From positions 8,872 to 28,726 of the forward strand of contig DCAF01000064.1 in NCBI GenBank assembly GCA_002311915.1: 19,855 bases of DNA, in the 5' to 3' direction. Shown here piece by piece: positions 5,250 through 14,834 of the stretch (position 1 is its first letter; every line of letters begins with the position of its first letter). Both the position numbers and the translations under genes were made by a program. The notes under the pieces were generated by a model. The model had not been told where the DNA came from. It made no database searches and saw only the letters and a list, made by a program, of their open reading frames with translations. Source of the stretch: Sulfurovum sp. UBA1140 (lineage in GTDB: Bacteria > Campylobacterota > Campylobacteria > Campylobacterales > Sulfurovaceae).

Positions 5250-8200
5250 ATGTTAAATACTTTACACTCTGGAAATAGACTACGAGTCGATTTCTCAAAG
5301 ACTCCTCGACAAATTGCTGTTCCAAATCTACTCCAACTTCAACAAAAATCTTATGACGACTTTTTAATGATTGGTGCTAAAAATAGAAGTGAATCAACCA
5401 TTGAAAAAGTTTTTCGTTCAGTTTTCCCTTTAAATGATCAACAAAATAGACTTACCTTAGAGTATAAAGGTAGTGATATTGTTCAACCTAAATATACCAT
5501 TCGAGAGTGTATGGAGAGAGGGCTTACCTACTCTGTATCACTTAAAATTAATATTGCTCTGACCATTTGGAATCGTGATGAGAAGACAGGTGAAAAGCTT
5601 GATCCAAAAGAGATTAAAGAACAAGCTGTTTTCGTAAGAGATATTCCATTAATGACGGACAGAACATCATTTATTATTAATGGGGTTGAACGGGTTGTTG
5701 TTAATCAGCTTCACCGAAGTCCAGGGGTTATCTTTAAAGAAGAAGAGGCCACAACGGTTGTTAATAAGTTGATTTACTCTGCACAGATTATTCCTGACCG
5801 TGGTTCATGGTTGTATTTTGAGTATGATGCCAAAGATATACTCTATGCACGAATTAATAAAAGAAGAAAAATTCCTGTTACGATTCTTTTTAGAGCGTTA
5901 GATTACTCTAAAGAGGACATCATGAAACTTTTTTATGAGAATAAAGAGATCTTTATTCGGGACAATAGGTTTGTAACGAAGTTTTCTGCAGAAGATTTTG
6001 CAGGTCGGGCTCCTTATGAAGTGCGTGATCTTGATGGTAATATTGTGGTGGCTACTGCCAAAAGATTAACCAAGAAAAAAGCTCAAAAATTGTTTGATGA
6101 GGGGTTAGAGTGGGTAGAGTATCCACTTGACGTGTTAATAGATAGACACTTAGCTACGCCAATTATCGACAATGAGAGTGGTGAGGTTCTTTATGATGTT
6201 GTCAGCTCTCTTGATGAGATGAGACTTAAAAAAATTATTGATGCAGGTGTCGAAAGCTTTATGATTGCAGATGACTTGGCTGAAGGGGTAGATGATTCGA
6301 TTATTAAATCGTTTATTGCCGATCAAGAGTCGCTTAGATTATTAAAACAGACCGAAGATATCGAAGATGAAAATGCACTCTCTGCCATTCGTATCTATAA
6401 AGTTATGAGACCAGGTGAACCTGTAACAGCAGATGCTGCGGTGAACTTTTTAAGACAACTATTTTTTGATCCTGAGCGATATGACCTTACTAAGGTAGGT
6501 CGTATGAAGATGAACCATAAATTGGGTCTAAATGTTCCTGAGTATGTTACCGTAATGACGGCAAATGATATTCTACATACGGTAAAATATCTCTCTAAAG
6601 TTAAAAATGGTTCAGGTCATATTGATGATAGAGATCACTTGGGTAACCGAAGAATTAGAGCCATTGGTGAGCTTCTTGGTAATGAGCTTTATAATGGACT
6701 GACCAAGATGCAAAAAGCGATTAGAGACAAAATGACCACACTCTCTGGTCAGCTTGAAGATTTGATGCCTCATGACTTGGTAAACTCTAAGATGATTACC
6801 AATACGATTTTAGAGTTCTTTTCGTCGGGGCAGTTGTCGCAGTTTATGGATCAAACCAATCCACTCTCAGAAGTGACACATAAAAGAAGGTTATCTGCTC
6901 TTGGTGAGGGAGGACTTGTTAAAGAGCGTGCTGGTTTTGAAGTACGGGATGTTCACCCAACCCACTATGGAAGAATCTGTCCAATTGAGACTCCAGAGGG
7001 TCAGAATATTGGTCTGATTAACACCTTGGCTACCTATGCAAAAGTTAATGATTTAGGATTTATTGAAGCCCCGTATAATAAAGTTATTGATGGTGTTGTA
7101 CAAGAAGAGATCGTTTATCTTACTGCAACTCAAGAAGAGGATTTGGTTATTGCTCCTGCTTCTACCGAGGTGGTTGATAAAAAAATTGTTCATGAGTTGA
7201 TTGAGACCCGATGTAATGGTGAAATTTTACTTAATGAAACCAAAAGAGTAACCCTGATTGACATCTCTCCTTTGATGGTTTCAGGAAGTGCTGCTGCGTT
7301 GATTCCTTTCTTAGAGCATGATGATGCAAACCGTGCTTTAATGGGGTCAAACATGCAACGTCAAGCGGTTCCTTTGTTAAAAACAGATGCTCCTGTGGTA
7401 GGAACAGGAATGGAAGCGATTGTAAGTCGTGATGCTTGGGAGTCTGTTAAGGCAAGAAGAGCTGGTAGAGTAGAGAAAGTTGATTCTAAAAATGTTTATA
7501 TTTTGGGTGAAGATGAGAATGGTGTATTTATTGATCATTACCCTATGGAAAAAAATATGAGAACCAACCAAAATACCACCTTTACACAATCTCCAACGGC
7601 TAGGTTGGGTGATATGATAGAGGCTGGTGAAGTGATTGCAGATGGTCCTAATATGGACATGGGGGAACTTGCCATTGGTAAAAATGTAATGGTTGCCTTT
7701 ATGCCTTGGTATGGATACAACTATGAAGATGCGATTGTTATCTCTGAGAAGATTTTAAGAGAAGATACCTTTACCTCGGTACACACTTATGAAAAAGAGA
7801 TAGAGGCACGTGAGCTTAAGCATGGTACCGAAGAGATTACGCGAGACATTCAAAATATTCGTGAAGATGAGTTAACACATCTTGATGAGAGTGGAATTGT
7901 AAAAGTAGGTACACACATTAAACCAGGTATGATTATGGTGGGTAAGGTTTCACCAAAAGGTGAGATTAAACCAACGCCTGAAGAGCGACTTCTTCGTGCT
8001 ATCTTTGGTGAAAAAGCAGGGCATGTGGTGAATAAATCACTCTACTGTTCTGCTTCTATGGATGGTATCGTGGTAGATGTTAAAGTCTTTACCAGAAAAG
8101 GGTACGAGAAAGATGCACGTTCAATCCAGTCATATGAAGAGGAGAAATCAGTTCTTGATGGTGAACATCATGATAAACTTTTAATGATTGATAAAGAGGA

Positions 8201-9395
8201 GTTGCTTAGAATTGCTACCATGCTCTCTAAGGAAGAGTTGATTGATGATGTAACGGTGGGTGATGATTTTTATGAGAAGGGTTCAAAAATTCCTGCCGAG
8301 GTAATTATTGACATTAACCGATTTGCTCTAAGAGGGGTGCTTCAGTCTTATGACCATAAGATTCAGTCTGAATATAATTCGGCTAAGAATTACTTTCAGA
8401 AGCAGAAGAAGAAGTTAAAAGATGCTCATGAAGAGAAGCTTTATATTTTAGAAAAAGATGACATCTTACCAAATGGGGTGACCAAACTGGTTAAAATTTA
8501 TGTGGCAACCAAACGTAAATTAAAAGTTGGTGATAAGATGGCAGGTCGTCACGGAAATAAAGGTATTGTCTCTAATATTGTTCCTGAAATTGATATGCCG
8601 TATACCAAAGAGGGTAAGACTGTAGATATTATTTTAAATCCACTAGGGGTTCCCTCACGGATGAATATTGGACAGATTCTTGAAGTACACCTTGGACAGA
8701 TTGGTAAAAAGTTGGGTGAACAACTTCAAGGTATGTTTGATGCACAAAAAGAGAGCATGATTACTGATCTTCGAGCCAAAATGACCGAAATTGCTGATGT
8801 TGCAAAATTGATGAATGCCAAAGAGACACTAGAAAAGTTATCAGATGAAAAGTTACTTGTTTATGCCAGAGACTGGGCAAATGGTGTGAAGTTTTCTGCT
8901 TCGGTATTTGAAGGAACCAATGAAGAGGAGTTTGATAAACTCTTTGCCTTGGCAAAGATGGATGCCGATGGAAAAACAGAACTTTATGATGGTAAAACAG
9001 GTGATAAGATGCTAGAGCGTGTGAATGTAGGTTATATGTATATGCTTAAACTTCACCACTTGGTGGATGAAAAAGTTCATGCCCGTTCAACAGGACCTTA
9101 TTCATTGGTTACTCAACAGCCAGTGGGTGGTAAAGCACTCTTTGGTGGACAGCGATTTGGAGAGATGGAAGTGTGGGCATTAGAAGCTTACGGTGCGGCA
9201 CATATTCTTAAAGAGATGTTGACCATTAAATCAGATGATGTCGAGGGGCGAACAAGAGCCTACCGTGCTATTACCCGAGGGGAATCGGTACCAGAATCGG
9301 GAGTGCCAGAGACGATGTTTGTATTAACAAAAGAGCTTCAGGCACTGGGTCTTGATGTAGATCTGTTTGAAAAGAACAAAGAGGGAGACGTATAA
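5250..9395 (+). CDS. rpoB: DNA-directed RNA polymerase subunit beta
   Basis: A 1381-aa catalytic subunit of RNA polymerase. The rifampicin-binding region begins near residue 528 (QLSQFMDQTNPLSEVTHKRR followed by LSALG) and keeps the wild-type Asp, His and Ser at the main resistance positions, so a rifampicin-sensitive enzyme is expected. Other landmarks are RDVHPTHYGRICPIETPEG, AGRHGNKG near the active site, and the C-terminal PVGGKALFGGQRFGEMEVWA that contacts beta'. The start at 5250 is preceded by TGAGG 7-11 bases upstream and matches family N-termini (LRVDFSK). The stop overlaps the rpoC start by one base (TAATG), giving translational coupling. Confidence 0.99.
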   Translation: MLNTLHSGNRLRVDFSKTPRQIAVPNLLQLQQKSYDDFLMIGAKNRSESTIEKVFRSVFPLNDQQNRLTLEYKGSDIVQPKYTIRECMERGLTYSVSLKINIALTIWNRDEKTGEKLDPKEIKEQAVFVRDIPLMTDRTSFIINGVERVVVNQLHRSPGVIFKEEEATTVVNKLIYSAQIIPDRGSWLYFEYDAKDILYARINKRRKIPVTILFRALDYSKEDIMKLFYENKEIFIRDNRFVTKFSAEDFAGRAPYEVRDLDGNIVVATAKRLTKKKAQKLFDEGLEWVEYPLDVLIDRHLATPIIDNESGEVLYDVVSSLDEMRLKKIIDAGVESFMIADDLAEGVDDSIIKSFIADQESLRLLKQTEDIEDENALSAIRIYKVMRPGEPVTADAAVNFLRQLFFDPERYDLTKVGRMKMNHKLGLNVPEYVTVMTANDILHTVKYLSKVKNGSGHIDDRDHLGNRRIRAIGELLGNELYNGLTKMQKAIRDKMTTLSGQLEDLMPHDLVNSKMITNTILEFFSSGQLSQFMDQTNPLSEVTHKRRLSALGEGGLVKERAGFEVRDVHPTHYGRICPIETPEGQNIGLINTLATYAKVNDLGFIEAPYNKVIDGVVQEEIVYLTATQEEDLVIAPASTEVVDKKIVHELIETRCNGEILLNETKRVTLIDISPLMVSGSAAALIPFLEHDDANRALMGSNMQRQAVPLLKTDAPVVGTGMEAIVSRDAWESVKARRAGRVEKVDSKNVYILGEDENGVFIDHYPMEKNMRTNQNTTFTQSPTARLGDMIEAGEVIADGPNMDMGELAIGKNVMVAFMPWYGYNYEDAIVISEKILREDTFTSVHTYEKEIEARELKHGTEEITRDIQNIREDELTHLDESGIVKVGTHIKPGMIMVGKVSPKGEIKPTPEERLLRAIFGEKAGHVVNKSLYCSASMDGIVVDVKVFTRKGYEKDARSIQSYEEEKSVLDGEHHDKLLMIDKEELLRIATMLSKEELIDDVTVGDDFYEKGSKIPAEVIIDINRFALRGVLQSYDHKIQSEYNSAKNYFQKQKKKLKDAHEEKLYILEKDDILPNGVTKLVKIYVATKRKLKVGDKMAGRHGNKGIVSNIVPEIDMPYTKEGKTVDIILNPLGVPSRMNIGQILEVHLGQIGKKLGEQLQGMFDAQKESMITDLRAKMTEIADVAKLMNAKETLEKLSDEKLLVYARDWANGVKFSASVFEGTNEEEFDKLFALAKMDADGKTELYDGKTGDKMLERVNVGYMYMLKLHHLVDEKVHARSTGPYSLVTQQPVGGKALFGGQRFGEMEVWALEAYGAAHILKEMLTIKSDDVEGRTRAYRAITRGESVPESGVPETMFVLTKELQALGLDVDLFEKNKEGDV

Positions 9396-12300
9396 TGAGT
9401 GATTTTTTAGAGGGTTTAAACCCAATTGACTTAACCTCTGAAGAGAGACCAACCGATATTATGGCAATGCAACTGCGTGTTGCCAGTCCGGAGAAGGTGT
9501 TGTCATGGAGTTATGGTGAGGTTAAAAAACCTGAAACCATCAACTACCGTACCCTTAAACCAGAGCGAGATGGTCTTTTTTGTGCCAAAACCTTTGGACC
9601 TGTAAGAGATTATGAGTGTCTTTGTGGTAAGTATAAAAAGATGCGTTACAAAGGTGTGGTCTGTGAGAAGTGTGGTGTTGAAGTCACCACCTCTAAAGTG
9701 AGACGTAACCGAATGGGTCATATTGATTTGGTGGCTCCTGTGGCTCATATTTGGTATGTGAGTTCATTGCCATCACGAATTGGTACACTTTTGGGTGTTA
9801 AGATGAAAGATTTGGAGCGTGTACTCTATTATGAGGCGTATATTGTTAAAAATCCAGGTTTGGCAACGTATGATAGCGAAGGAACAACACCTTTAAGTAA
9901 GTTTGATGTTTTAAATGAAGAGCAGTATCAATCAATTAGTCAGCATTTTCTAGACTCTGGACTTGATGCACGAATGGGTGGAGAGATTGTTCAAGAGCTG
10001 TTGGCTGACCTTGATTTGGTTGAGATGTTTAAAGGTCTTAAGCAGGATATTTTAGCCACCAAGTCAGAAGCAAAAAAGAAGACCATTGTTAAACGACTCA
10101 AAGTTATTGAGTCTTTTCTTGATTCAGGAAACAAACCAGAGTGGATGATGCTGACTATTTTGCCAGTAATGCCACCTGATCTTCGACCACTTGTTAGTTT
10201 AGATGGTGGTAAGTTTGCTGTTTCTGATGTGAATGACCTTTATAGAAGGGTAATTAACCGAAACCAAAGACTGAAAAGATTGGTTGAACTTGATGCTCCT
10301 GAGATTATTGTACGAAATGAAAAAAGAATGCTTCAAGAGTCTGTGGATGCACTTTTTGATAATGGACGACGAGGAAACTCGGTTAAGGGTGCGAATAAAC
10401 GACCACTTAAGTCTCTTTCAGAGGTCATTAAAGGTAAGCAGGGTCGATTTAGACAGAACCTTTTGGGTAAAAGGGTTGACTTCTCTGGTCGATCAGTTAT
10501 TGTTGTTGGTCCTAACCTTAAGATGGATGAGTGTGGATTGCCTAAGATTATGGCAGTTGAACTCTTTAAGCCCCATGTTATGGCAAAACTTGAAGAGCGA
10601 GGGTATGCTACCACGTTAAAACAAGCCAAAAAGATGATAGAGAAGAAGACCAACGAAGTGTGGGAGTGTTTAGAAGACGTGGTTGAGAGTCATCCTATTC
10701 TATTAAACAGAGCACCAACACTGCATAAACTCTCTATTCAAGCATTTCACCCAAAATTGATTGATGGGAAAGCGATTCAACTTCACCCTCTTGTCTGTTC
10801 TGCATTTAATGCCGACTTTGATGGAGATCAGATGGCGGTGCATATTCCTTTGTCTTCTGAGGCGATTGCTGAAGCAAAAATTTTGATGATGAGTTCTATG
10901 AACATTCTACTTCCTGCTTCGGGTAAAGCGATTGCTGTACCTTCTCAAGATATGATTTTGGGTCTTTATTACTTGACACTTGAAAAAGTTGATGTGGTTG
11001 GTGAGCATAAGCTTTTTGCTAACGTTGATGAAGTGGTGATTGCCAATGAGCAGGGTGGTTTGGATCTTAATGCCAAAATTAGAACAGTTATTGATGGTAA
11101 AATTGTAGTAACGACGGCAGGTCGGGTTATACTCAATGATATTATTCCTGATTATGTACCTCAGAACTATTGGAATAAACTCTTAAAGAAAAAAGATATT
11201 GGTGCCTTGGTAGATTATATCTATGATCAAAGTGGTATCTCTTATACCTCAGAGTTTTTAGATGATTTAAAAGATATTGGTTTTAAATATGCAACACGTT
11301 CTGGAGTCTCTATTTCAATTGATGATATTAAGGTTCCAGATGCTAAAGAGGGGATGGTTAAGAAAGCCAAAGAGCAAGTGGTTGAGATTCAGACGCAGTA
11401 TAGCAAAGGTCTTTTAACTGAGCAAGAGCGATACAACAAGATTATTGATATTTGGACAGATACCAATAATGCAGTTGCTGCTGAATTGATGGCTTTGATT
11501 AAAAAAGATAAAGATGGCTTTAACTCGGTACATATGATGGCAGATTCAGGTGCTAGGGGTTCGGCTGCTCAAATTAGACAGCTTTCAGGAATGAGGGGTC
11601 TAATGGCAAAATCAGATGGATCAATTATTGAGACACCCATTACCTCTAACTTCCGTGAAGGGTTGAATGTATTGGAGTATTTTATCTCGACACACGGTGC
11701 AAGAAAAGGTCTAGCCGATACAGCGATGAAAACGGCAAGTGCTGGGTATTTGACACGTAAGCTTATTGATGTTGCACAAAATGTTAAGGTTATTATGCAC
11801 GATTGTGGTAGTCATGAAGGTGTGTATGTATCTGATATTTTTGTGGGTAATGAGATGATTGAACCACTCTCTGATAGGATTTATGGACGTGTTATTTCAA
11901 AAGATGTTATTGATCCAATTACCAATGAAGTGTTGGTAAGTGAAGGTACCATGATTAATGATGATTTAGCCAGATTAATTACCGATGCAGGTGTGCGTTC
12001 TGTGAACATTAAAAGTTCGGTAACGTGTAAAGCACCTAAGGGTATCTGTGCTAAATGTTATGGTCTGAATATGGCAGAGAATAAGATTGTTAAAGTAGGC
12101 GAGGCTGTTGGTGTTGTTGCTGCTCAATCAATTGGTGAGCCTGGAACGCAGTTGACCTTACGTACTTTCCACACAGGGGGAACAGCAACGGCAGGTAAAG
12201 AGGAGCGTCAAGTTATTGCCAATAAAGAGGGGTTCATTCGTTACTATAACTTAAATGTTTATAAAAACAGTGAAGATAAACTCTTAGTATCTAACCGAAG

Positions 12301-13927
12301 AAATGCAGGTGTACTTTTGGTTGAGCCTAAGGTCAAATCATTAACCCGTGGTCGTCTCTCTATTATTCATTCTCATGATGAGATTATTCTTCAGGTACAA
12401 CAGGGTGCTAAAGAGCAGAAGTATATGGTACGAAAGAGTGATGTTGCCAAAACGAATGAACTTGCAGGTGTTGGTGGAAAAATTGACGGTAAACTATTTA
12501 TTCCTTATGAAGATGGAGAGATTATTGAAGAGGGTGACTCTATTGTCGAGGTCATTAAAGAGGCGTGGTCTGTTCCAAATCGTATTCCATTCGCAAGTGA
12601 GCTTAAAGTAGATGATGGTGCTCCCGTTACTCAAAATATCTTTGCTGAGGCTAAAGGACGGGTAAAATTTTTCTTGCTTAAAGGTGATTATATTGAGAGA
12701 ATCGAGAGCATTAAAGAGGGTGAATATGTTAAAGAGAAGGGTCTCTTTGCCGTAATTGTTGACGATCATGGTAGAGAGGCTTCAAGACACTACATTGCTA
12801 GAGGTTCTTTGGTTAAAATTCAAGACAATACTATGGTTGCACGGGGTGATTTGATTGCTGCACCAGAAAGTGACGATCAAGTGATTATTGCCGAATGGGA
12901 TCCTTACTCTGAACCAATTATTGCTGAATCAAATGGTACGTTGAAGTTTGAAGATATTATTCCAGGAGTTACGGTAGTTGAACAGTTTGATGAGTTAACA
13001 GGCGAGAGCAGGTTGGCACTAAATGAGTATATTCCAACGACTTATAAACCAGCAATTATTTTGGCAACAGATGATGGTGAGATTATCACCTATGCACTTG
13101 AGCCAAAAACCTCTATTTTTGTAAAAGATGGAGAGAGAGTGAGCATTGCTGATATTTTAGCAAAAACACCTAAAGCAGCACAAAAATCAAGTGATATTAC
13201 GTCGGGTCTTCCAAGGGTATCCGAACTTTTTGAAGCCAGAAGACCTAAAGATCCTTCACATATTGCTAGAATTAATGGTACGGTCTCTTTTGGTAAACCA
13301 TTAAGAGGTAAAAAGCGTCTGATTCTTACCGATGAAAATGGTAGAATGGTTGAGCAGTTTATTGATAAGCAGAGAATGGTTGTGGTAGCCGAAGGTGACT
13401 TTGTACACACAGGTGAGAAACTGACCGATGGTACCACTTCAAGTCATGATATTTTGGCTACTCTTGGTGAGAAAGCCCTTTATGAGTATATTGTCGAAGA
13501 GGTGCAGATGGTTTATCGTAGACAAGGGGTTAATGTCTCTGATAAGCACATCGAAATTATTGTTTCTCAGATGATGAGACAGGTTAAAGTGGTTGATAGT
13601 GGTGATAGCAAGTTTATTGATGCCGATTTGGTCTCTAAGAAAAAGTTTGTTGTAGAGAATAAAAAAGTGCTTAAACTCTTTGGTGAACCAGCCATTGCAG
13701 AACCATTGCTTATTGGTATTACCCGAGCCGCCGTTGGTGCAGACAGTATTATCTCGGCAGCATCATTCCAAGATACTACCAAAGTATTGACCTCTGCGTC
13801 TATTGCAGGTACGGTTGATATGCTAGAAGATCTTAAAGAGAATGTTGTTATTGGTCGATTAATTCCTGTGGGAACAGGTATGGTTGATATAGCAAATGTT
13901 AAACTGATACCTTCAACCAAAATATAA
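9395..13927 (+). CDS. rpoC: DNA-directed RNA polymerase subunit beta'
   Basis: A 1510-aa subunit that holds the catalytic magnesium. The active-site motif NADFDGDQMAVH carries D474, D476 and D478. The N-terminal zinc site uses C75, C77, C90 and C93, and the second zinc site uses C804, C878, C885 and C888. The bridge-helix/trigger-loop region contains VGVVAAQSIGEPGTQLTLRT followed by FHTGG. Shine-Dalgarno GAGGGAG lies within the end of rpoB. In Helicobacter and Wolinella rpoB and rpoC are fused; here they are separate but overlapping. The gene ends the macro-operon: a long AT-rich palindrome follows and no rpsL is found. Confidence 0.99.
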   Translation: MSDFLEGLNPIDLTSEERPTDIMAMQLRVASPEKVLSWSYGEVKKPETINYRTLKPERDGLFCAKTFGPVRDYECLCGKYKKMRYKGVVCEKCGVEVTTSKVRRNRMGHIDLVAPVAHIWYVSSLPSRIGTLLGVKMKDLERVLYYEAYIVKNPGLATYDSEGTTPLSKFDVLNEEQYQSISQHFLDSGLDARMGGEIVQELLADLDLVEMFKGLKQDILATKSEAKKKTIVKRLKVIESFLDSGNKPEWMMLTILPVMPPDLRPLVSLDGGKFAVSDVNDLYRRVINRNQRLKRLVELDAPEIIVRNEKRMLQESVDALFDNGRRGNSVKGANKRPLKSLSEVIKGKQGRFRQNLLGKRVDFSGRSVIVVGPNLKMDECGLPKIMAVELFKPHVMAKLEERGYATTLKQAKKMIEKKTNEVWECLEDVVESHPILLNRAPTLHKLSIQAFHPKLIDGKAIQLHPLVCSAFNADFDGDQMAVHIPLSSEAIAEAKILMMSSMNILLPASGKAIAVPSQDMILGLYYLTLEKVDVVGEHKLFANVDEVVIANEQGGLDLNAKIRTVIDGKIVVTTAGRVILNDIIPDYVPQNYWNKLLKKKDIGALVDYIYDQSGISYTSEFLDDLKDIGFKYATRSGVSISIDDIKVPDAKEGMVKKAKEQVVEIQTQYSKGLLTEQERYNKIIDIWTDTNNAVAAELMALIKKDKDGFNSVHMMADSGARGSAAQIRQLSGMRGLMAKSDGSIIETPITSNFREGLNVLEYFISTHGARKGLADTAMKTASAGYLTRKLIDVAQNVKVIMHDCGSHEGVYVSDIFVGNEMIEPLSDRIYGRVISKDVIDPITNEVLVSEGTMINDDLARLITDAGVRSVNIKSSVTCKAPKGICAKCYGLNMAENKIVKVGEAVGVVAAQSIGEPGTQLTLRTFHTGGTATAGKEERQVIANKEGFIRYYNLNVYKNSEDKLLVSNRRNAGVLLVEPKVKSLTRGRLSIIHSHDEIILQVQQGAKEQKYMVRKSDVAKTNELAGVGGKIDGKLFIPYEDGEIIEEGDSIVEVIKEAWSVPNRIPFASELKVDDGAPVTQNIFAEAKGRVKFFLLKGDYIERIESIKEGEYVKEKGLFAVIVDDHGREASRHYIARGSLVKIQDNTMVARGDLIAAPESDDQVIIAEWDPYSEPIIAESNGTLKFEDIIPGVTVVEQFDELTGESRLALNEYIPTTYKPAIILATDDGEIITYALEPKTSIFVKDGERVSIADILAKTPKAAQKSSDITSGLPRVSELFEARRPKDPSHIARINGTVSFGKPLRGKKRLILTDENGRMVEQFIDKQRMVVVAEGDFVHTGEKLTDGTTSSHDILATLGEKALYEYIVEEVQMVYRRQGVNVSDKHIEIIVSQMMRQVKVVDSGDSKFIDADLVSKKKFVVENKKVLKLFGEPAIAEPLLIGITRAAVGADSIISAASFQDTTKVLTSASIAGTVDMLEDLKENVVIGRLIPVGTGMVDIANVKLIPSTKI

Positions 13928-13941
13928 AAAAATTAATAAAA

Positions 13942-13974
13942 AACATAAAATAATTTTAAATATTATTTTATGTT
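13942..13974. terminator. AT-rich palindrome after rpoC, probable terminator
   Basis: AACATAAAATAAT (13942-13954) pairs perfectly with ATTATTTTATGTT (13962-13974), a 13-bp stem around a 7-nt loop, 15 bases after the rpoC stop. The stem is almost all A-T and the tail (AAATATTATTT) is only moderately T-rich. It is the only candidate end for the operon transcript. Confidence 0.55.
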
Positions 13975-13999
13975 AAATATTATTTAAGTATAAAATGGC

Positions 14000-14005
14000 T
14001 ATAAT
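14000..14005 (+). promoter_or_regulatory. Probable -10 element for the CAP-domain gene
   Basis: TATAAT in the context GGCTATAATC, 26 bases before the start at 14032, gives an expected transcript start near 14012 and a leader of about 20 nt with AAGG at 14021-14024. No -35 element is clear. Confidence 0.55.
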
Positions 14006-14031
14006 CTTTTAAGATAAATAAAGGATTCTTC

Positions 14032-14598
14032 ATGTTAGCCATTAAAACTTCTACCTTAATCGTTGCGTTTCTTTTTATTGGATGTTCAGAAGAGAGTCCA
14101 ACGGTCACTGTAAAAAACCTACTAGAGATGAGTAAACCTCAGCAGAGCGAGATACTAAAAGCAATCAATCAAGCAAGATCCGAAGTTCGAGACTGTCACG
14201 ATGGTTTGGGGTTGGTGGGTCCTGCGAAAGCATTGATATGGAGTGATAATCTTTATGCTTCTGCCTATGAGCATAGCAGTGACTTGGCAGAAAGTGATAC
14301 TTTTTCTCATTTAGGTTCAGGAACAGTATCGGATGTAACAGGTTCTAATGCAGGAAAAAGAAGCCTATTTTATGAGCGAATCGAAGCCAATGGTTATGTT
14401 GGATTTCACTCTTTAGGTGAAAATATAGCAGGTGGGCAAGAGGACATCAAATCAGTGATGAAAGATTGGCTTGAGTCTCCTGCCCACTGTACCAATATTA
14501 TGAGTGATAAGTTTTCAGAAGTAGGTGTGGCAGTTGTCGTTAATCCTGATAGTAATTTTGAAATCTATTGGACTCAAAACTTTGGGTCTAAAAAATAA
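14032..14598 (+). CDS. CAP/SCP-domain (YkwD-like) putative lipoprotein
   Basis: A 188-aa exported protein. Residues 1-17 form a hydrophobic signal ending LFIG before C18, close to a lipobox, so a lipid-anchored protein is likely, although F at -3 is not ideal. The rest is a cysteine-rich secretory protein (CAP/SCP/PR-1) domain. EHSSDL with H81, FSHLG with H93, GENIAGG with E130 and SPAHCTNIM with H152 correspond to the usual CAP cavity residues. C55 and C153 could form a disulfide. Bacterial CAP proteins of this type are secreted and of largely unknown function. It stands alone between AT-rich palindromes, with its own promoter, right after rpoC. Domain call firm, function unknown. Confidence 0.85.
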   Translation: MLAIKTSTLIVAFLFIGCSEESPTVTVKNLLEMSKPQQSEILKAINQARSEVRDCHDGLGLVGPAKALIWSDNLYASAYEHSSDLAESDTFSHLGSGTVSDVTGSNAGKRSLFYERIEANGYVGFHSLGENIAGGQEDIKSVMKDWLESPAHCTNIMSDKFSEVGVAVVVNPDSNFEIYWTQNFGSKK

Positions 14599-14599
14599 C

Positions 14600-14636
14600 A
14601 ATTTTAAACTAAATTTACTAATTTAAGTTTAAAATT
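14600..14636. terminator. Long AT-rich hairpin after the CAP gene
   Basis: AATTTTAAACT (14600-14610) pairs with AGTTTAAAATT (14626-14636), and AAATT (14611-14615) pairs with AATTT (14620-14624), leaving one bulged A. That makes 16 pairs directly after the stop codon, so it is a probable terminator, bidirectional in appearance. Confidence 0.55.
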
Positions 14637-14649
14637 ATATAAAATTAGC

Positions 14650-14655
14650 TATAAT
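14650..14655 (+). promoter_or_regulatory. Orphan -10 element with no gene downstream
   Basis: TATAAT in the context TTAGCTATAATTTAAC, nearly the same local context as the -10 before the CAP gene. No + strand reading frame of useful length follows; the next gene is on the opposite strand. It is the likely promoter of the structured RNA proposed just downstream. Confidence 0.5.
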
Positions 14656-14661
14656 TTAACA

Positions 14662-14834
14662 GTTAAAAATAGGTTTTATTGTTCAGCATCATAAAATTTT
14701 CAGAACAACTTTAAATGCTTGTAATCAAATAGCTATTTAGGCTATGGAGCAAGAATCCATTTTCTTAAGGGGATGGAGTTGTCAAAGTTTATGAATTTCC
14801 CCCCTCCTTTAATATGGTGCTGAATTATAATACT
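14662..14834 (+). ncRNA. Candidate structured non-coding RNA (unassigned)
   Basis: This gene-free stretch follows a TATAAT and can fold end to end. TTCAGCATCATA (14682-14693) pairs with TATGGTGCTGAA (14813-14824), 12 pairs with one G-U. Inside it, AAATT/AATTT (14694-14698 with 14794-14798), AACTTT/AAAGTT (14707-14712 with 14784-14789), TCCAT/ATGGA (14756-14760 with 14773-14777) and ATAGC/GCTAT (14729-14733 with 14741-14745) can form. A 14-nt bulge on the 3' side carries a run of six C. A long, interrupted hairpin of about 145 nt recalls 6S RNA, but no diagnostic sequence was recognised. No open frame longer than 16 codons starts in it on the + strand. Confidence 0.4.

Noticed and set aside
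10284..10653. Overlapping + and - frames of just over 100 codons inside rpoC.
   Set aside because: They overlap the highly conserved region just before the catalytic motif and show no start signal or domain.
13090..13437. Minus-strand frames opposite rpoC (also 13567-13920).
   Set aside because: Both lie wholly inside rpoC, which is intact with all motifs; they match the usual antisense frames of a long conserved gene.
14744..14794. Short + strand frame of 16 codons in the gene-free stretch.
   Set aside because: No Shine-Dalgarno precedes it and nothing in its product is recognisable.
14662..14834. Firm naming of the structured stretch as 6S, SRP, tmRNA or RNase P RNA.
   Set aside because: The SRP tetraloop region and the tmRNA and RNase P signatures were not seen, and 6S is suggested only by overall shape.
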